Source: Streptomyces pyxinae (GTDB taxonomy: Bacteria > Actinomycetota > Actinomycetes > Streptomycetales > Streptomycetaceae). Taken from it: a DNA stretch of 64,000 bases. A model generated the notes under the pieces. That model had not been told where the DNA came from. It did not search any database and saw nothing but the letters and a program-made list of their open reading frames with translations. The position numbers and the translations under genes are program-made. The stretch is from assembly GCF_024756275.1 (NCBI RefSeq), contig NZ_JANUGQ010000022.1, positions 1 through 64,000 of the forward strand, read 5' to 3'. Shown here piece after piece: positions 52,202-60,366 of this stretch. Every line of letters begins with the position of its first letter. The stretch's first letter is position 1.

Positions 52202-52906
52202 TCACATCCTGACGCGCGAAGTCCGGTAGAGCTCGGCGGTGAGTTCGGCCGGCCTCGACGGGGACGCGTTCAGGAGCCCGGTGGCGGCCACGGTGCTGTG
52301 GTCGGCCCAGACGCAGATCACGCCCGGTGTCCTCGTCACACTGTTCCGGTACACGTCCTTGAAGGTGTGCAGACGCTTCCGGCACCTCATCACCGCGTCC
52401 GCGGAGTTCTCCAGTTCGAACGTTTCGGGGCCGCCGACCCACTTCGTGTAGTCGAAGGAGAAAGGGAACCGCTCGTCCTTCTCGATCGAGCGGAACATAC
52501 GGGCGACCGCTTCGCCGGGGTCGGGGATCTGCCCCTGGAGGCCTCGGAAGACCAGGTGGCGGGTACCGTCCGCATCGAGGCCGCCCGTCACGTAGTCGGC
52601 GCCCGTGCCGGTCGCTTCGTGCACGATTCTGTTGGCGTCATCCGGCTCGATACCGATACCCCGGAGTTCCGTCTTGGCCGCGTAGCAGTCCGCGTCGGTG
52701 GGCTCGCCCGCGCAGTCCACGGTCCCGACATGGATGTTCCCGTACCGGCGGTACTCCTTGTACTCGCCGACCGACCGCGGCGGGGCGAGCCTGTATCCCC
52801 TGGTGTCGGCTTCCTCGGACGCCGCCGTGCAGCCCGAGCCCGCGAGCACGAGGAGCGTCGCCACGCCGACGCCGACCGGGGCTGTTCACGGTCGTCCGGT
52901 ACGCAT
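52202..52906 (-). pseudogene. Lipoprotein gene with in-frame TGA at codon 7 (nonsense, or restart at GTG 52864)
   Basis: A strong ribosome binding site (GGGAGGA) lies ten bases before ATG 52906, but the seventh codon is TGA (52888-52886). Read through, the N-terminus would be MRTGRP-x-TAPVGVGVATLLVLAGSGC: a basic n-region, hydrophobic core and lipobox LAGSGC, exactly a lipoprotein signal peptide. The rest is intact for 220 codons (YKEYRRYGNIHVGTVDCAGE, WVGGPETFELENSADAVMRC). Translation could restart at GTG 52864, but that gives only 12 residues before the lipid Cys and has no binding site. The gene is therefore probably silenced or a sequence error is present. Mature function unknown; no close family recognised. 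Predicted cell-surface location if expressed. Confidence 0.75.
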
Positions 52907-53246
52907 GAGCCGTGTTCCTCCCGTGTCGGTTCAGGCGGTTGGACCACCGTGAGCCGCAGAAGGTCGCCCCCTGGCGTCCGGCGGACGTTCCGGCGCGGCG
53001 GCCCCTCCGCCGCGGCCGGCGGCCCGTCAGCCACCCGTGACCAGGGCCGGAGCCCGTACGGCCGCCGCCACCGCGGTGCCCGGGTGCCGGGGAGACCGGG
53101 CGCACGGCCACCGAGCCGCGACCGCGCCGGGGCGCGGCGGCCGGGGCGCGGGCGAAGGCGTACGAGGCGGAGCGGCACCGGGCCCGCCGGGCCGCCGCTG
53201 CTCGGGCCGCACCGGTGGCCCCGGTCATGCCGCCCGCGCCGGACGC

Positions 53247-53285
53247 GGCCGGTCCCCCCGTCGCTGCGCGGTGGGGGGACCGGCC
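53247..53285 (-). terminator. Perfect 13-bp hairpin after the secreted-protein pseudogene
   Basis: GGCCGGTCCCCCC (53247-53259) pairs exactly with GGGGGGACCGGCC (53273-53285), 10 bases past the stop codon at 53295 on the minus strand. The remaining bases of the 388-base gap 52907-53294 are GC-rich without a supported gene. Confidence 0.8.
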
Positions 53286-53294
53286 CGTGTTGTC

Positions 53295-53616
53295 TCAGAC
53301 CTCGGCACGCAGCTTGATGCCGGTGATGTACGAGGTCTGGGGGCAGGTGGCGTAGATGCTGCCGGGGCCGTCGCCGTAGGCGGTGTTGGCGCCCCGGAAA
53401 TGGCACGGGACGGTCAGGCTCCAGCGCCCGGATCCGGAGGTGCGGGTTCCCCACGCCTTCCGGCCGTTGACGCAGCCCTTGCCGCAGCCGCTGACCTGCG
53501 CGGCGGCCGGGGGCGCCACCAGGCCAAGCGGCAGCCGCGGCGAGCGCGAGGGTGGCCAGGACAAGACGGCCCCGCCGCGGGGCGCCGATGGCGGAAGGCG
53601 CTGTCGGACTTCCCAT
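53295..53616 (-). pseudogene. Small secreted Cys-containing protein, frameshifted in the signal peptide
   Basis: ATG 53616 opens a classic signal peptide: MGSPTAPSAIGAPRRGRLVL, then ATLALAAAAA. The frame then runs on as unrelated Arg/Gly/Pro sequence. One base difference around 53528-53533 brings in the frame LGLVAPPAAAQ, a perfect signal-peptide end with an AAA-Q cleavage site, followed by a mature protein VSGCGKGCVNGRKAWG, SGRWSLTVPCHFRG and GSIYATCPQTSYITGIKLRA. Deleting one C in a GCTGCCGCTT stretch joins the two halves. The mature part is about 65 residues with four cysteines. Either a real frameshift or a sequence error. No family recognised. Confidence 0.75.
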
Positions 53617-53993
53617 GATCAGACCCTTTGTGCGCATGCGGTGGCCGCTCCTCCGGGCCACCGTCCTCGGCCGGAAGCCTGCGCCCGCCGGCTGTTGTCC
53701 GTGCCGGACGGCGGTCTGTCACCAGCGGCGACGGGCAATCCGCGAGCCACGGGAGGGCCCGGCGCGGGCGCCGGCGACAGGACCGGCCCGGCGGGGGCCG
53801 GAGGGTCGTGCCGGTGCCACCCCCGGCGAGGCCCCGCCGCTCCGTGCCCGTCACGGGGGGACCGGGCGAGCCCGGCGCGATCGGCCCCTTCGGGGTCCGG
53901 GGGGCGCCGGACGTACGGTCGGGAGGAGCGGGTTCCCCGAACGGGGGTAGGCGCCCGGCGCGGGACCGGCGCGAGAAGAGTGAAAGGCAGTGG
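53617..53993. other. Divergent intergenic region, 377 bases
   Basis: No gene supported. It would hold promoters for the secreted-protein gene (-) and the AraC regulator (+). A GAAAGG binding site lies at 53982-53987 before ATG 53994. Confidence 0.45.
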
Positions 53994-54947
53994 ATGGAAA
54001 CCCTTCGTTTCGACAGCGGCAGTCTGGAGGCGACCGAGGAGTTCATGTCGCGGGCGTACACGCCCATGCGGATCGGCGGCCGGCCGCACGACACCCGCAC
54101 CCTGGTCGTCCGCAGGGCAGGTCAGGGCATCAGCGTCGACCGGCTGGCCCTCGACTACACGATGGCCTACGACGCCGGTGTGCTGAACAAGGTCACCCTG
54201 CTGTCCATCCACGCGGGCACGGTGGTGGACACCACCGGCGGCCGCCACGAGGTCTACGGCCCCGGTGAGACGTTCCTGATCACCCGGCCCGACCGCCCCT
54301 ACACGGGTGAGGTCCGTGCCGCGCGCTACACGGTCGCCATGTTCGACCCCGCCCTGCTGACCGATGTCGCCGCCACCGGCTCCCGTGGCGGCCGGGGGCC
54401 GGTCGAACTCACGGGGCACCGCGCGGTCGACGCCGTGGCGAACCGGCGGCTGGGCGCGACCATGGCGTTCCTGCGCGACCAGGTGCTCGCCGGCCCGGAC
54501 ACCGACGGCCTGGTGGTCGCCACCGCCGTACGGCATCTGGCGGCCGTCGCCCTGGCCTCGCTGCCCAACACCGCTCTGGCCGAGGAGGCGCACCGCGCGG
54601 ACAGCCGCGACGCCGGTACCGAGACCCTGCGCCGGGCGATGACGTACATCGAGGACAACGCGCACCGTGACATCGGCCTCGCCGACATAGCCGCCGCGGC
54701 GTACGTCACGCCCCGCGCCGCGCAATACGCCTTCAGCCGCCACGCGGGCACCACGCCGCTGGGGTATCTGCGCCGCGTCCGCCTCGACGGGGCCCACGCC
54801 GAACTGAAGGCCGCCAACCCGCGTACCACCACCGTTTCCGCGATCGCGACGAAGTGGGGCTTCACCCACCAGGGCCGCTTCGCCGCCGCCTACCGCTCGG
54901 CCTACGGGGCGCCGCCCGCCACCACCCTGCACCGGCCGGGCGCCTGA
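53994..54947 (+). CDS. AraC-family transcriptional regulator
   Basis: 317 residues. The N-terminal half (about 1-200) is the cupin-like AraC-binding domain type (AraC_binding_2: VTLLSIHAGTVVDTTGGRHE and ETFLITRPDRPYTGEV). The C-terminal half (about 215-317) has two HTH motifs: IGLADIAAAAYVTPRAAQYA and then TTTVSAIATKWGFTHQGRFA, with the AraC signature AYRSAYGAPPATTLHR. The ligand is unknown; the neighbouring genes do not suggest a regulon. The ATG at 53994 follows a GAAAGG. Confidence 0.92.
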   Translation: METLRFDSGSLEATEEFMSRAYTPMRIGGRPHDTRTLVVRRAGQGISVDRLALDYTMAYDAGVLNKVTLLSIHAGTVVDTTGGRHEVYGPGETFLITRPDRPYTGEVRAARYTVAMFDPALLTDVAATGSRGGRGPVELTGHRAVDAVANRRLGATMAFLRDQVLAGPDTDGLVVATAVRHLAAVALASLPNTALAEEAHRADSRDAGTETLRRAMTYIEDNAHRDIGLADIAAAAYVTPRAAQYAFSRHAGTTPLGYLRRVRLDGAHAELKAANPRTTTVSAIATKWGFTHQGRFAAAYRSAYGAPPATTLHRPGA

Positions 54948-55186
54948 CGCCCCCGGCACGCGGCCGCCTTCCCACCGCCCGACTCCGCCCGGGTCCCGCC
55001 GGTTTCCCGCCGGGAAGGGACCGGCCGGCCGGAAAACGAACGCCGCGGCCGCCATGGCGAAATGCTCCGGCCGAGCGGCTGGTGAACGGGGTTCGCCGGT
55101 GGGCGCGAGGGCACCAGGAGGCCGCGAGCGGCCCGGTCACGGACGTGGCGGGAGAGCCGGCGCCCCTGCTGGAGGAGGCACGTGCG

Positions 55187-55603
55187 ATGACCACGGCACG
55201 CGAGATCACGACCGGTGGCGCGCGATGCGTGGGCGCCGGGGAGACGGTGCTGGACGCGGCGCGGGAGATGACGGAGCCCGGCGTCAGAGCCCTGCCGGTC
55301 CGCGGCACGGACAACCGGCTCAAGGGCCTGCTCACCGACCGCGACATCGTCGTGGCGGTGCTGGGCGCCGGCCAGGATCCCCTCACCTGCTCCGCCGGTG
55401 ACCTCGCCCAGGGGGAGGCGGTCACCGCCGGCGCCGCCGACGACGCCCGGGAGATCCCGCGCACCATGACCGAGCACAAGGCGCGGCGGTTCCCCGTGAT
55501 CGACGGGCACGACCTGGTGGGGGTGGTGGCCCAGGCCGATGTCGCCCGCGCGCTGTCGGACCCACAGGCCGGAGAACTCCTCGCGGCGCTCTCCACCGAC
55601 TGA
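55187..55603 (+). CDS. CBS-domain protein (two CBS motifs)
   Basis: 138 residues from ATG 55187 with GGAGGAGG upstream. The Bateman pair of CBS domains is visible: ITTGGARCVGAGETVLDAAR, LKGLLTDRDIVVAVLGAG, then RRFPVIDGHDLVGVVAQADV. CBS pairs bind adenosine nucleotides and act as energy sensors. As a stand-alone protein it is of the stress-type family found in many actinobacteria. Twenty-one bases separate it from the STAS gene downstream, so the two are likely cotranscribed; a terminator at 56050-56099 ends the unit. Confidence 0.9.
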   Translation: MTTAREITTGGARCVGAGETVLDAAREMTEPGVRALPVRGTDNRLKGLLTDRDIVVAVLGAGQDPLTCSAGDLAQGEAVTAGAADDAREIPRTMTEHKARRFPVIDGHDLVGVVAQADVARALSDPQAGELLAALSTD

Positions 55604-55624
55604 ACGACGCCGGGGAGACGCGCC

Positions 55625-56047
55625 GTGCGCACCGCCATGACCGCCCCGGGGAAAGCCGCGGGGCCCGCCGACACCGCCGCCGTACGTCTCACCGCGCACG
55701 CGGAGAGCCGTCCCGCCAGCCGGGAGGGCCGGGGCCCGGTGGTCCTGGCTCTGTCCGGGGAGCTGGACCGGGAGACGGCTCCGGGTCTGTACCGGAAGGG
55801 CGCCACGGCCCCGCGGCGCGGCCGGCGGCCGGCCCTCGACCTGTCCGGCGTCACCGTCCGCGACTCCTCCGGCTTCAACAGCCCGCCGCGTCCGCACCGC
55901 CGGGCACCGCACGGGGCCGGTGGCCTCGCCCCGGTGGCCCCGCCCGTCCGCATGGCCCGGCTGCCGGCGCTGTGTGACGCGGGCGGGTCCATACCCGTCC
56001 ACCCCGGGCGGGACGGCGCGTACGGGCCGGAGCCCACCACGCCATGA
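55625..56047 (+). CDS. Divergent STAS-domain protein (anti-sigma factor antagonist-like)
   Basis: 140 residues from GTG 55625 with GGGGAG seven bases upstream. The STAS core is recognisable: VVLALSGELDRETAPGLY, then LDLSGVTVRDSSGFN, whose Ser is the usual phosphorylation site, and a C-terminal half ending IPVHPGRD. The segment after DSSG, normally a helix, carries unusual prolines (SPPRPHRRAPHGAGG). This suggests decay or loss of kinase binding. If functional it would be the target of an RsbW-like kinase and a SpoIIE phosphatase, several of which are in this window. The stop overlaps ATG 56044, but that start is not the preferred one for the next gene. Confidence 0.75.
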   Translation: MRTAMTAPGKAAGPADTAAVRLTAHAESRPASREGRGPVVLALSGELDRETAPGLYRKGATAPRRGRRPALDLSGVTVRDSSGFNSPPRPHRRAPHGAGGLAPVAPPVRMARLPALCDAGGSIPVHPGRDGAYGPEPTTP

Positions 56048-56049
56048 GT

Positions 56050-56099
56050 ACGCCCGGGGCGACCGGAGCCCACCGAGGGCCTCCGGTCGCCCCGGGCGT
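56050..56099 (+). terminator. Perfect 19-bp hairpin after the CBS-STAS operon
   Basis: ACGCCCGGGGCGACCGGAG (56050-56068) pairs exactly with 56081-56099 around a 12-base loop. It starts 3 bases after the STAS stop codon and supports the downstream ATG 56137 as the glycosyltransferase start. Confidence 0.85.
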
Positions 56100-56136
56100 G
56101 CCCGAACCCGAACCGGAGCACGAGGAGTGCGCACAC

Positions 56137-57249
56137 ATGACCGATCAGGTGGCCCCGCCGCCGCTCCGGCAGGACGCGGCACACCGTGGTGCGGTGCGGG
56201 TGGCGTCCGTTCCGGCCGGGCACGTCTACGTACGGCACTGCGCCGACCCCACCGGGGCGGACCGGGTCGTACGGCTGGCCGATCCCCGGCCCAACGGCGC
56301 GCCCAGCACCTCACAGCGCTGGTGGCCACCGGTGATGCTCGATCCCGCGTGGGTGGACGCGCACCACCGGGAGTTCGACGTCTTCCATCTGCACTTCGGC
56401 TTCGACGCCCAGGGCCCCGCCGCCCTCGGCGAGCTGGTCGCCGCGCTGCGCCGGCATGGCAAGCCGCTCGTATACACCGCGCACGACCTGCGCAACCCGC
56501 ACCAGGCCGACCCGGGGCCCCACCTGGCCGCACTGGACGTGCTGGTCCCGGCGGCCGACGGACTGCTCACCCTCACCCCCGGCGCGGCGGCCGAGATCGC
56601 CGCCCGCTGGGGCCGCACGGCGACCGTGCTGCCGCACCCGCACGTGGTGGAGCCACCGCTGATCGCCCGCCCCCGGACGCCCCGGGAGGGCTTCCGGGCC
56701 GGTGTGCACGCCAAGAGCCTCCGGCCCAACATGGCCGTGCTCCCGGTGGTGCGGGTACTGGCGGAGACACTGGCCGGACTGCCCGGCGCGGAGCTGCTGG
56801 TGAACATCCACCGCGAGGCCGGCGACCCGGCCGCGCACGCCCACGCCCCGGAGGTCCTGGCGGAGCTGGAGGGACTCGCCGGACGCGGCCTGCTGACCCT
56901 TCGGGTGCACGACTACTTCGACGACGACCAGCTCTGGGAGTACCTCGGCGGCCTGGACCTGTCCGTGCTGCCGTACACCTTCGGCACCCATTCCGGCTGG
57001 CTGGAGGCGTGTTACGACCTGGGCACCGCCGTGGCGGCGCCCAGCTGCGGCTACTACGCCCAGCAGCGGCCCTGTCTCTCCTACCGGCACGACCAGCGGG
57101 ACGGCCTCGACGCGGAATCCCTGCGCGAGGCGGCCCTGACCGCGTACTGGACCCGGCCGGTGTGGCGGGCCCCGGCGGACGAGCGGGCCGCCGAGCGGGT
57201 GCGGGTCGCCGCCGTCCACCGGGCGCTCTACACCGAGCTGCTGGGATGA
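56137..57249 (+). CDS. Glycosyltransferase (GT-B), first of four coupled genes
   Basis: 370 residues from ATG 56137 (GAGGAG 10 bases upstream); an upstream in-frame ATG at 56044 lies within the terminator hairpin and is less likely. The GT-B-like pattern FDVFHLHFGFDAQGPAALGE with GKPLVYTAHDLRNPHQ in the first half and VRVHDYFDDDQLWEYLGGLD in the second fits a GT4-like enzyme. The donor and acceptor cannot be named. Its last codons overlap the next start (ATGA). Confidence 0.82.
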   Translation: MTDQVAPPPLRQDAAHRGAVRVASVPAGHVYVRHCADPTGADRVVRLADPRPNGAPSTSQRWWPPVMLDPAWVDAHHREFDVFHLHFGFDAQGPAALGELVAALRRHGKPLVYTAHDLRNPHQADPGPHLAALDVLVPAADGLLTLTPGAAAEIAARWGRTATVLPHPHVVEPPLIARPRTPREGFRAGVHAKSLRPNMAVLPVVRVLAETLAGLPGAELLVNIHREAGDPAAHAHAPEVLAELEGLAGRGLLTLRVHDYFDDDQLWEYLGGLDLSVLPYTFGTHSGWLEACYDLGTAVAAPSCGYYAQQRPCLSYRHDQRDGLDAESLREAALTAYWTRPVWRAPADERAAERVRVAAVHRALYTELLG

Positions 57250-58334
57250 GCGCTCCCGGTGGGACGAGCACCTCCCTGCGCATCGCCCTCATCGCCTCCG
57301 CGCGCTTCCCCGTCCGAGAACCGTTCGCGGGCGGCCTGGAGGCGCACACCTGGAGCCTCGCCAAGGCGCTGACGGACCGTGGCCACCGGGTGCGGCTCTT
57401 CGCCGCGCCCGGTTCCGACCCGGCCCTGGGGCTGCGCGAACTGCCGGTGCACCGGCCGGTGCTGAGCGCCGCCGCCCGCGCGGACGTCAGCATGCCCGGC
57501 GCGGCCTGGATGGCCGAACACCACGCCTACCTGCGGCTCATGCTGGACCTGGCCCGGGACGGTGAGCGCCACTTCGACGTGGTGCACAACAACAGCCTCC
57601 ACCATCTGCCGGTCGCGATGGCGCCGGCACTGCGGCTGCCGGTGGTCACCACCCTGCACACCCCGCCGACACCCTGGCTGGAGTCGGCGGTCCAGGCCCA
57701 GGACGACTGCCCGGTCACCTTCACGGCCGTCAGCGCCCATACCGCGCGGGCCTGGCGCGCCACCGTGCCCGCCGCCCGGGTGGTGCGCAACGGCGTGGAC
57801 ACCGGGCTGTGGCCCGAGGGCCCGGGCGGCTCCCCTCTGGTGTGGTCGGGGCGGCTGGTTCCCGAGAAGGGGCCGCATCTGGCGGTGGAGGCGGCCCGCA
57901 AGGCCGGCCGGCCGCTGCTCCTGGCGGGTCCGGTGGGTGACCGCCGGTACTTCACCGAGTACGTCGAGCCCCTGCTCGGCGACGGAGCGGAGTACCTCGG
58001 CCATCTGGACCGCCAGGCCCTGGCCCGCCTGGTGGGCGGGGCCGCGGCGGCGCTCGTCACACCGTGCTGGGACGAGCCCTACGGGCTGGTGGTGGCCGAG
58101 GCGCTGGCGTGCGGCACCCCCGTGTGCGGCTTCGACCGGGGGGCGCTCGGCGAGATCCTGACCCCGGAGTGCGGCCGGCTCGCCCCCGCCGGCGACGCCG
58201 CCGCCCTCGCCGAACTCATCCCCGAGGCCGTACGCCTGGACCGGCGGGCCGCCCGGCAGCGGGCCGAACGCTTCTGCTCACTGGACGCCATGGCCGGTCG
58301 GTACACCGCGCTCTACGAGGAGTTGACCGCGTGA
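57246..58334 (+). CDS. GT4-family glycosyltransferase
   Basis: 362 residues. N-terminal acceptor part FAGGLEAHTWSLAKALTDRG, then VVHNNSLHHLPVAMAPALRL, and C-terminal GT4 nucleotide-sugar region: VWSGRLVPEKGPHLAVEAAR and the EPYGLVVAEALACGTPVCGF, with the E-x7-E motif of GT4 retaining enzymes. Overlaps both neighbours by 4 bases, so it is translationally coupled in a four-gene unit. Confidence 0.92.
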   Translation: MSAPGGTSTSLRIALIASARFPVREPFAGGLEAHTWSLAKALTDRGHRVRLFAAPGSDPALGLRELPVHRPVLSAAARADVSMPGAAWMAEHHAYLRLMLDLARDGERHFDVVHNNSLHHLPVAMAPALRLPVVTTLHTPPTPWLESAVQAQDDCPVTFTAVSAHTARAWRATVPAARVVRNGVDTGLWPEGPGGSPLVWSGRLVPEKGPHLAVEAARKAGRPLLLAGPVGDRRYFTEYVEPLLGDGAEYLGHLDRQALARLVGGAAAALVTPCWDEPYGLVVAEALACGTPVCGFDRGALGEILTPECGRLAPAGDAAALAELIPEAVRLDRRAARQRAERFCSLDAMAGRYTALYEELTA

Positions 58335-59380
58335 TCGGCTACTACGTCCACCATGTCGGCCGGGGCCACCTCCACCGCGCCCGCTGTGTCGCCCGGCAGG
58401 CCGGCACCCCGGTGACCGGGCTCTCCTCCCTGCCCCGTCCCGCCGACTGGGCCGGTGACTGGATCCAGTTGCCGTACGACACCGGGGCCGGGCAGGGCGC
58501 CGGAACCGCGCCGGAGGCCGGGGCGGCCGACCCGACGGCACACGGGCGCCTGCACTGGGTGCCCCGCCACCACGCCGGGCTGCGCGCCCGGATGGCCGCC
58601 GTCGCCGCGTGGATCGAGCGCGCCGACCCCGCGCTGCTGGTCAGCGACGTCTCCGTCGAAGTCGCCACCCTGGCGCGGCTCATGGGCGTCCCGGTGGTGC
58701 TCTCCGCGATGCGCGGCGACCGCTCCGACCCGGCACACCGGCTCGCCCACGACCTGGCCGACGCCCTGCTGGCCCCCTGGCCGGCGGCGCTGCCGGAGCC
58801 GGACTGGCCGGAGGCGTGGCGCGCCAAGACGGTGCACACCGGAGCCTTCTCCCGCCACGACGGCCGGCCCCGGCCCGAGCCGGAACCGTCCCGGCCGGCA
58901 GGGGCGCGGGCCGGGCGGGAGGCGGTGCTGCTGCTGGGCGCCGGAGGCACCGAGCTGGACGAGGCCGGGCCGCGCGAGGCGGCCGCGGCCACTCCGGGAT
59001 GGCACTGGACCGTCCTCGGCGGCCCCGGCACCTGGAGCGACGATCCCTGGCCGCTGCTCTGCCGGGCCGACGTGGTGGTCACCCACGCCGGACAGAACGC
59101 CGTGGCCGAGTGCGCCGCCGCCCGCACCCCCGCCGTCGTGGTCCCGCAGTCCCGGCCGCACGGCGAGCAGCGGGCGACGGCCCGCGCCCTGGCGGCCGGC
59201 GGGCTGGCCACCGTACGGACCCGGTGGCCGGAACCGGACGAGTGGCCCGGGCTGCTCGACACCGCCCTGCGGCGCGGCGGGGACCGCTGGCACCTCTGGG
59301 CGCCCGGCGACGGCGCCGCCCGGGCCGCCCGGCTGCTCGACGCGCTGGCCGCCGGCCGACCGTACCGGGAGGACGCCTGA
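58331..59380 (+). CDS. MurG/GT1-like glycosyltransferase
   Basis: 349 residues from GTG 58331. N-terminal GYYVHHVGRGHLHRARCVAR resembles the first Rossmann half of GT-B enzymes that bind an acceptor. The C-terminal half has the UDP-sugar-binding box DVVVTHAGQNAVAECAAART and VVVPQSRPHGEQ, as in MurG and GT28-like enzymes. Product unknown. It overlaps the neighbour by 4 bases on the left and abuts the GT2 gene on the right. Confidence 0.88.
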   Translation: MIGYYVHHVGRGHLHRARCVARQAGTPVTGLSSLPRPADWAGDWIQLPYDTGAGQGAGTAPEAGAADPTAHGRLHWVPRHHAGLRARMAAVAAWIERADPALLVSDVSVEVATLARLMGVPVVLSAMRGDRSDPAHRLAHDLADALLAPWPAALPEPDWPEAWRAKTVHTGAFSRHDGRPRPEPEPSRPAGARAGREAVLLLGAGGTELDEAGPREAAAATPGWHWTVLGGPGTWSDDPWPLLCRADVVVTHAGQNAVAECAAARTPAVVVPQSRPHGEQRATARALAAGGLATVRTRWPEPDEWPGLLDTALRRGGDRWHLWAPGDGAARAARLLDALAAGRPYREDA

Positions 59381-60222
59381 TGCGCATTGCCGTGATCACC
59401 CTGGTGGCCGGCCGCCACCGGCATCTCGCCCTCCAGCAGCGCGGCTTGGCCGCCTCCGCCCGCCGTCCGGACCACTATGTGGTCGTGGCGGTGGACGACC
59501 CGGCCGTGGCCGGGGTGGTCCGGGGCCGGGAACCGGAGGCCGATGTGCTCGCCATGGGCCGGGACGCCGGGCGGCTGCCGCTGGCCGCCGCCCGGAACGC
59601 CGGTGCCGATCGGGCCCTGGAGGCCGGGGCGGACCTGCTGGTCTTCCTGGACGTGGACTGCGTGCCGGGGCCCGCCCTGGCCGGCCGATACGCCGAAGCG
59701 GCGCGGCTCTCCGGGGACGGCGCCCTGCTCTGCGGCACTGTCGCCCATCTGCCGCCCCCGCCGCCCCGTGGCTACCGGCTCGACGCCCTGCCGCACCTGG
59801 CGCCCCCGCACCCCGGCAGGCCGGTACCCGGGGACGGCGAGGTACTCACCGGTGGTGACCACCGGCTCTTCTGGTCGCTGTCGTTCGCCGTGACCGCGGC
59901 CACCTGGCGGCGGACCGGCGGTTTCTGCGAGCGCTACACCGGCTACGGCGGCGAGGACACCGACTTCGCCCGCACCGCGGCGGCCCGGGGCGTGGACCTG
60001 TGGTGGGTCGGCGGCGCCCCCGCCCATCACCAGTACCACCCGGTGAGCCGCCCTCCGGTCGAGCACCTGGACGACATCCTCCGCAACGGGGGCATCTTCC
60101 GGGACCGGTGGGGGAGCTGGCCGATGGAGGGCTGGCTGCGCGACTTCGCCCGCCTGGGCCTGGTACGCCACGATCCCGTCACCGACATCTGGGCGAGGCT
60201 GCCCCCGGCCACGTCGCGCTGA
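59380..60222 (+). CDS. GT2-family glycosyltransferase
   Basis: 280 residues, a GT-A fold: LPLAAARNAGADRALEAGAD, then the metal-binding LVFLDVDCVPGPALAG, and the C-terminal YTGYGGEDTDFARTAAARG, which marks a subgroup of GT2 enzymes with an N-terminal-galactosyl-like domain. The start codon ATG 59380 shares one base with the previous stop. Together the four genes look like a pathway for a short glycan on a surface or soluble acceptor. No lipid carrier or flippase gene is visible here. A perfect hairpin follows at 60281-60313. Confidence 0.9.
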   Translation: MRIAVITLVAGRHRHLALQQRGLAASARRPDHYVVVAVDDPAVAGVVRGREPEADVLAMGRDAGRLPLAAARNAGADRALEAGADLLVFLDVDCVPGPALAGRYAEAARLSGDGALLCGTVAHLPPPPPRGYRLDALPHLAPPHPGRPVPGDGEVLTGGDHRLFWSLSFAVTAATWRRTGGFCERYTGYGGEDTDFARTAAARGVDLWWVGGAPAHHQYHPVSRPPVEHLDDILRNGGIFRDRWGSWPMEGWLRDFARLGLVRHDPVTDIWARLPPATSR

Positions 60223-60280
60223 AGCGGGCCCCCGGCGAGTGGCGGGGAGCCGGTACTCCCGCGGTCCGGCCGGGGAGCGC

Positions 60281-60313
60281 CTCCCGCCCCGTCCCTGCGG
60301 GACGGGGCGGGAG
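60281..60313. terminator. Bidirectional terminator, perfect 15-bp stem with 3-base loop
   Basis: CTCCCGCCCCGTCCC (60281-60295) pairs exactly with 60299-60313 around TGC, between the glycosyltransferase operon (+) and the sigma gene (-). It is compact and convincing. Confidence 0.88.
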
Positions 60314-60366
60314 AGGGCGTTCGCGCCGCCTTCCGGCCCCCGGCACCGGGGCGCCGGTCGTGGGGG

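Noticed and set aside
52886..52888. TGA as a selenocysteine codon in the lipoprotein gene
   Set aside because: It lies in a signal peptide with no catalytic reason for Sec, no Sec-insertion structure was seen, and no sel genes are in the window.
53037..53618. A 193-codon + strand frame antisense to the frameshifted secreted-protein gene
   Set aside because: Simple Arg/Gly/Ala composition, no ribosome binding site; the minus strand has a signal peptide, cysteine pattern and terminator.
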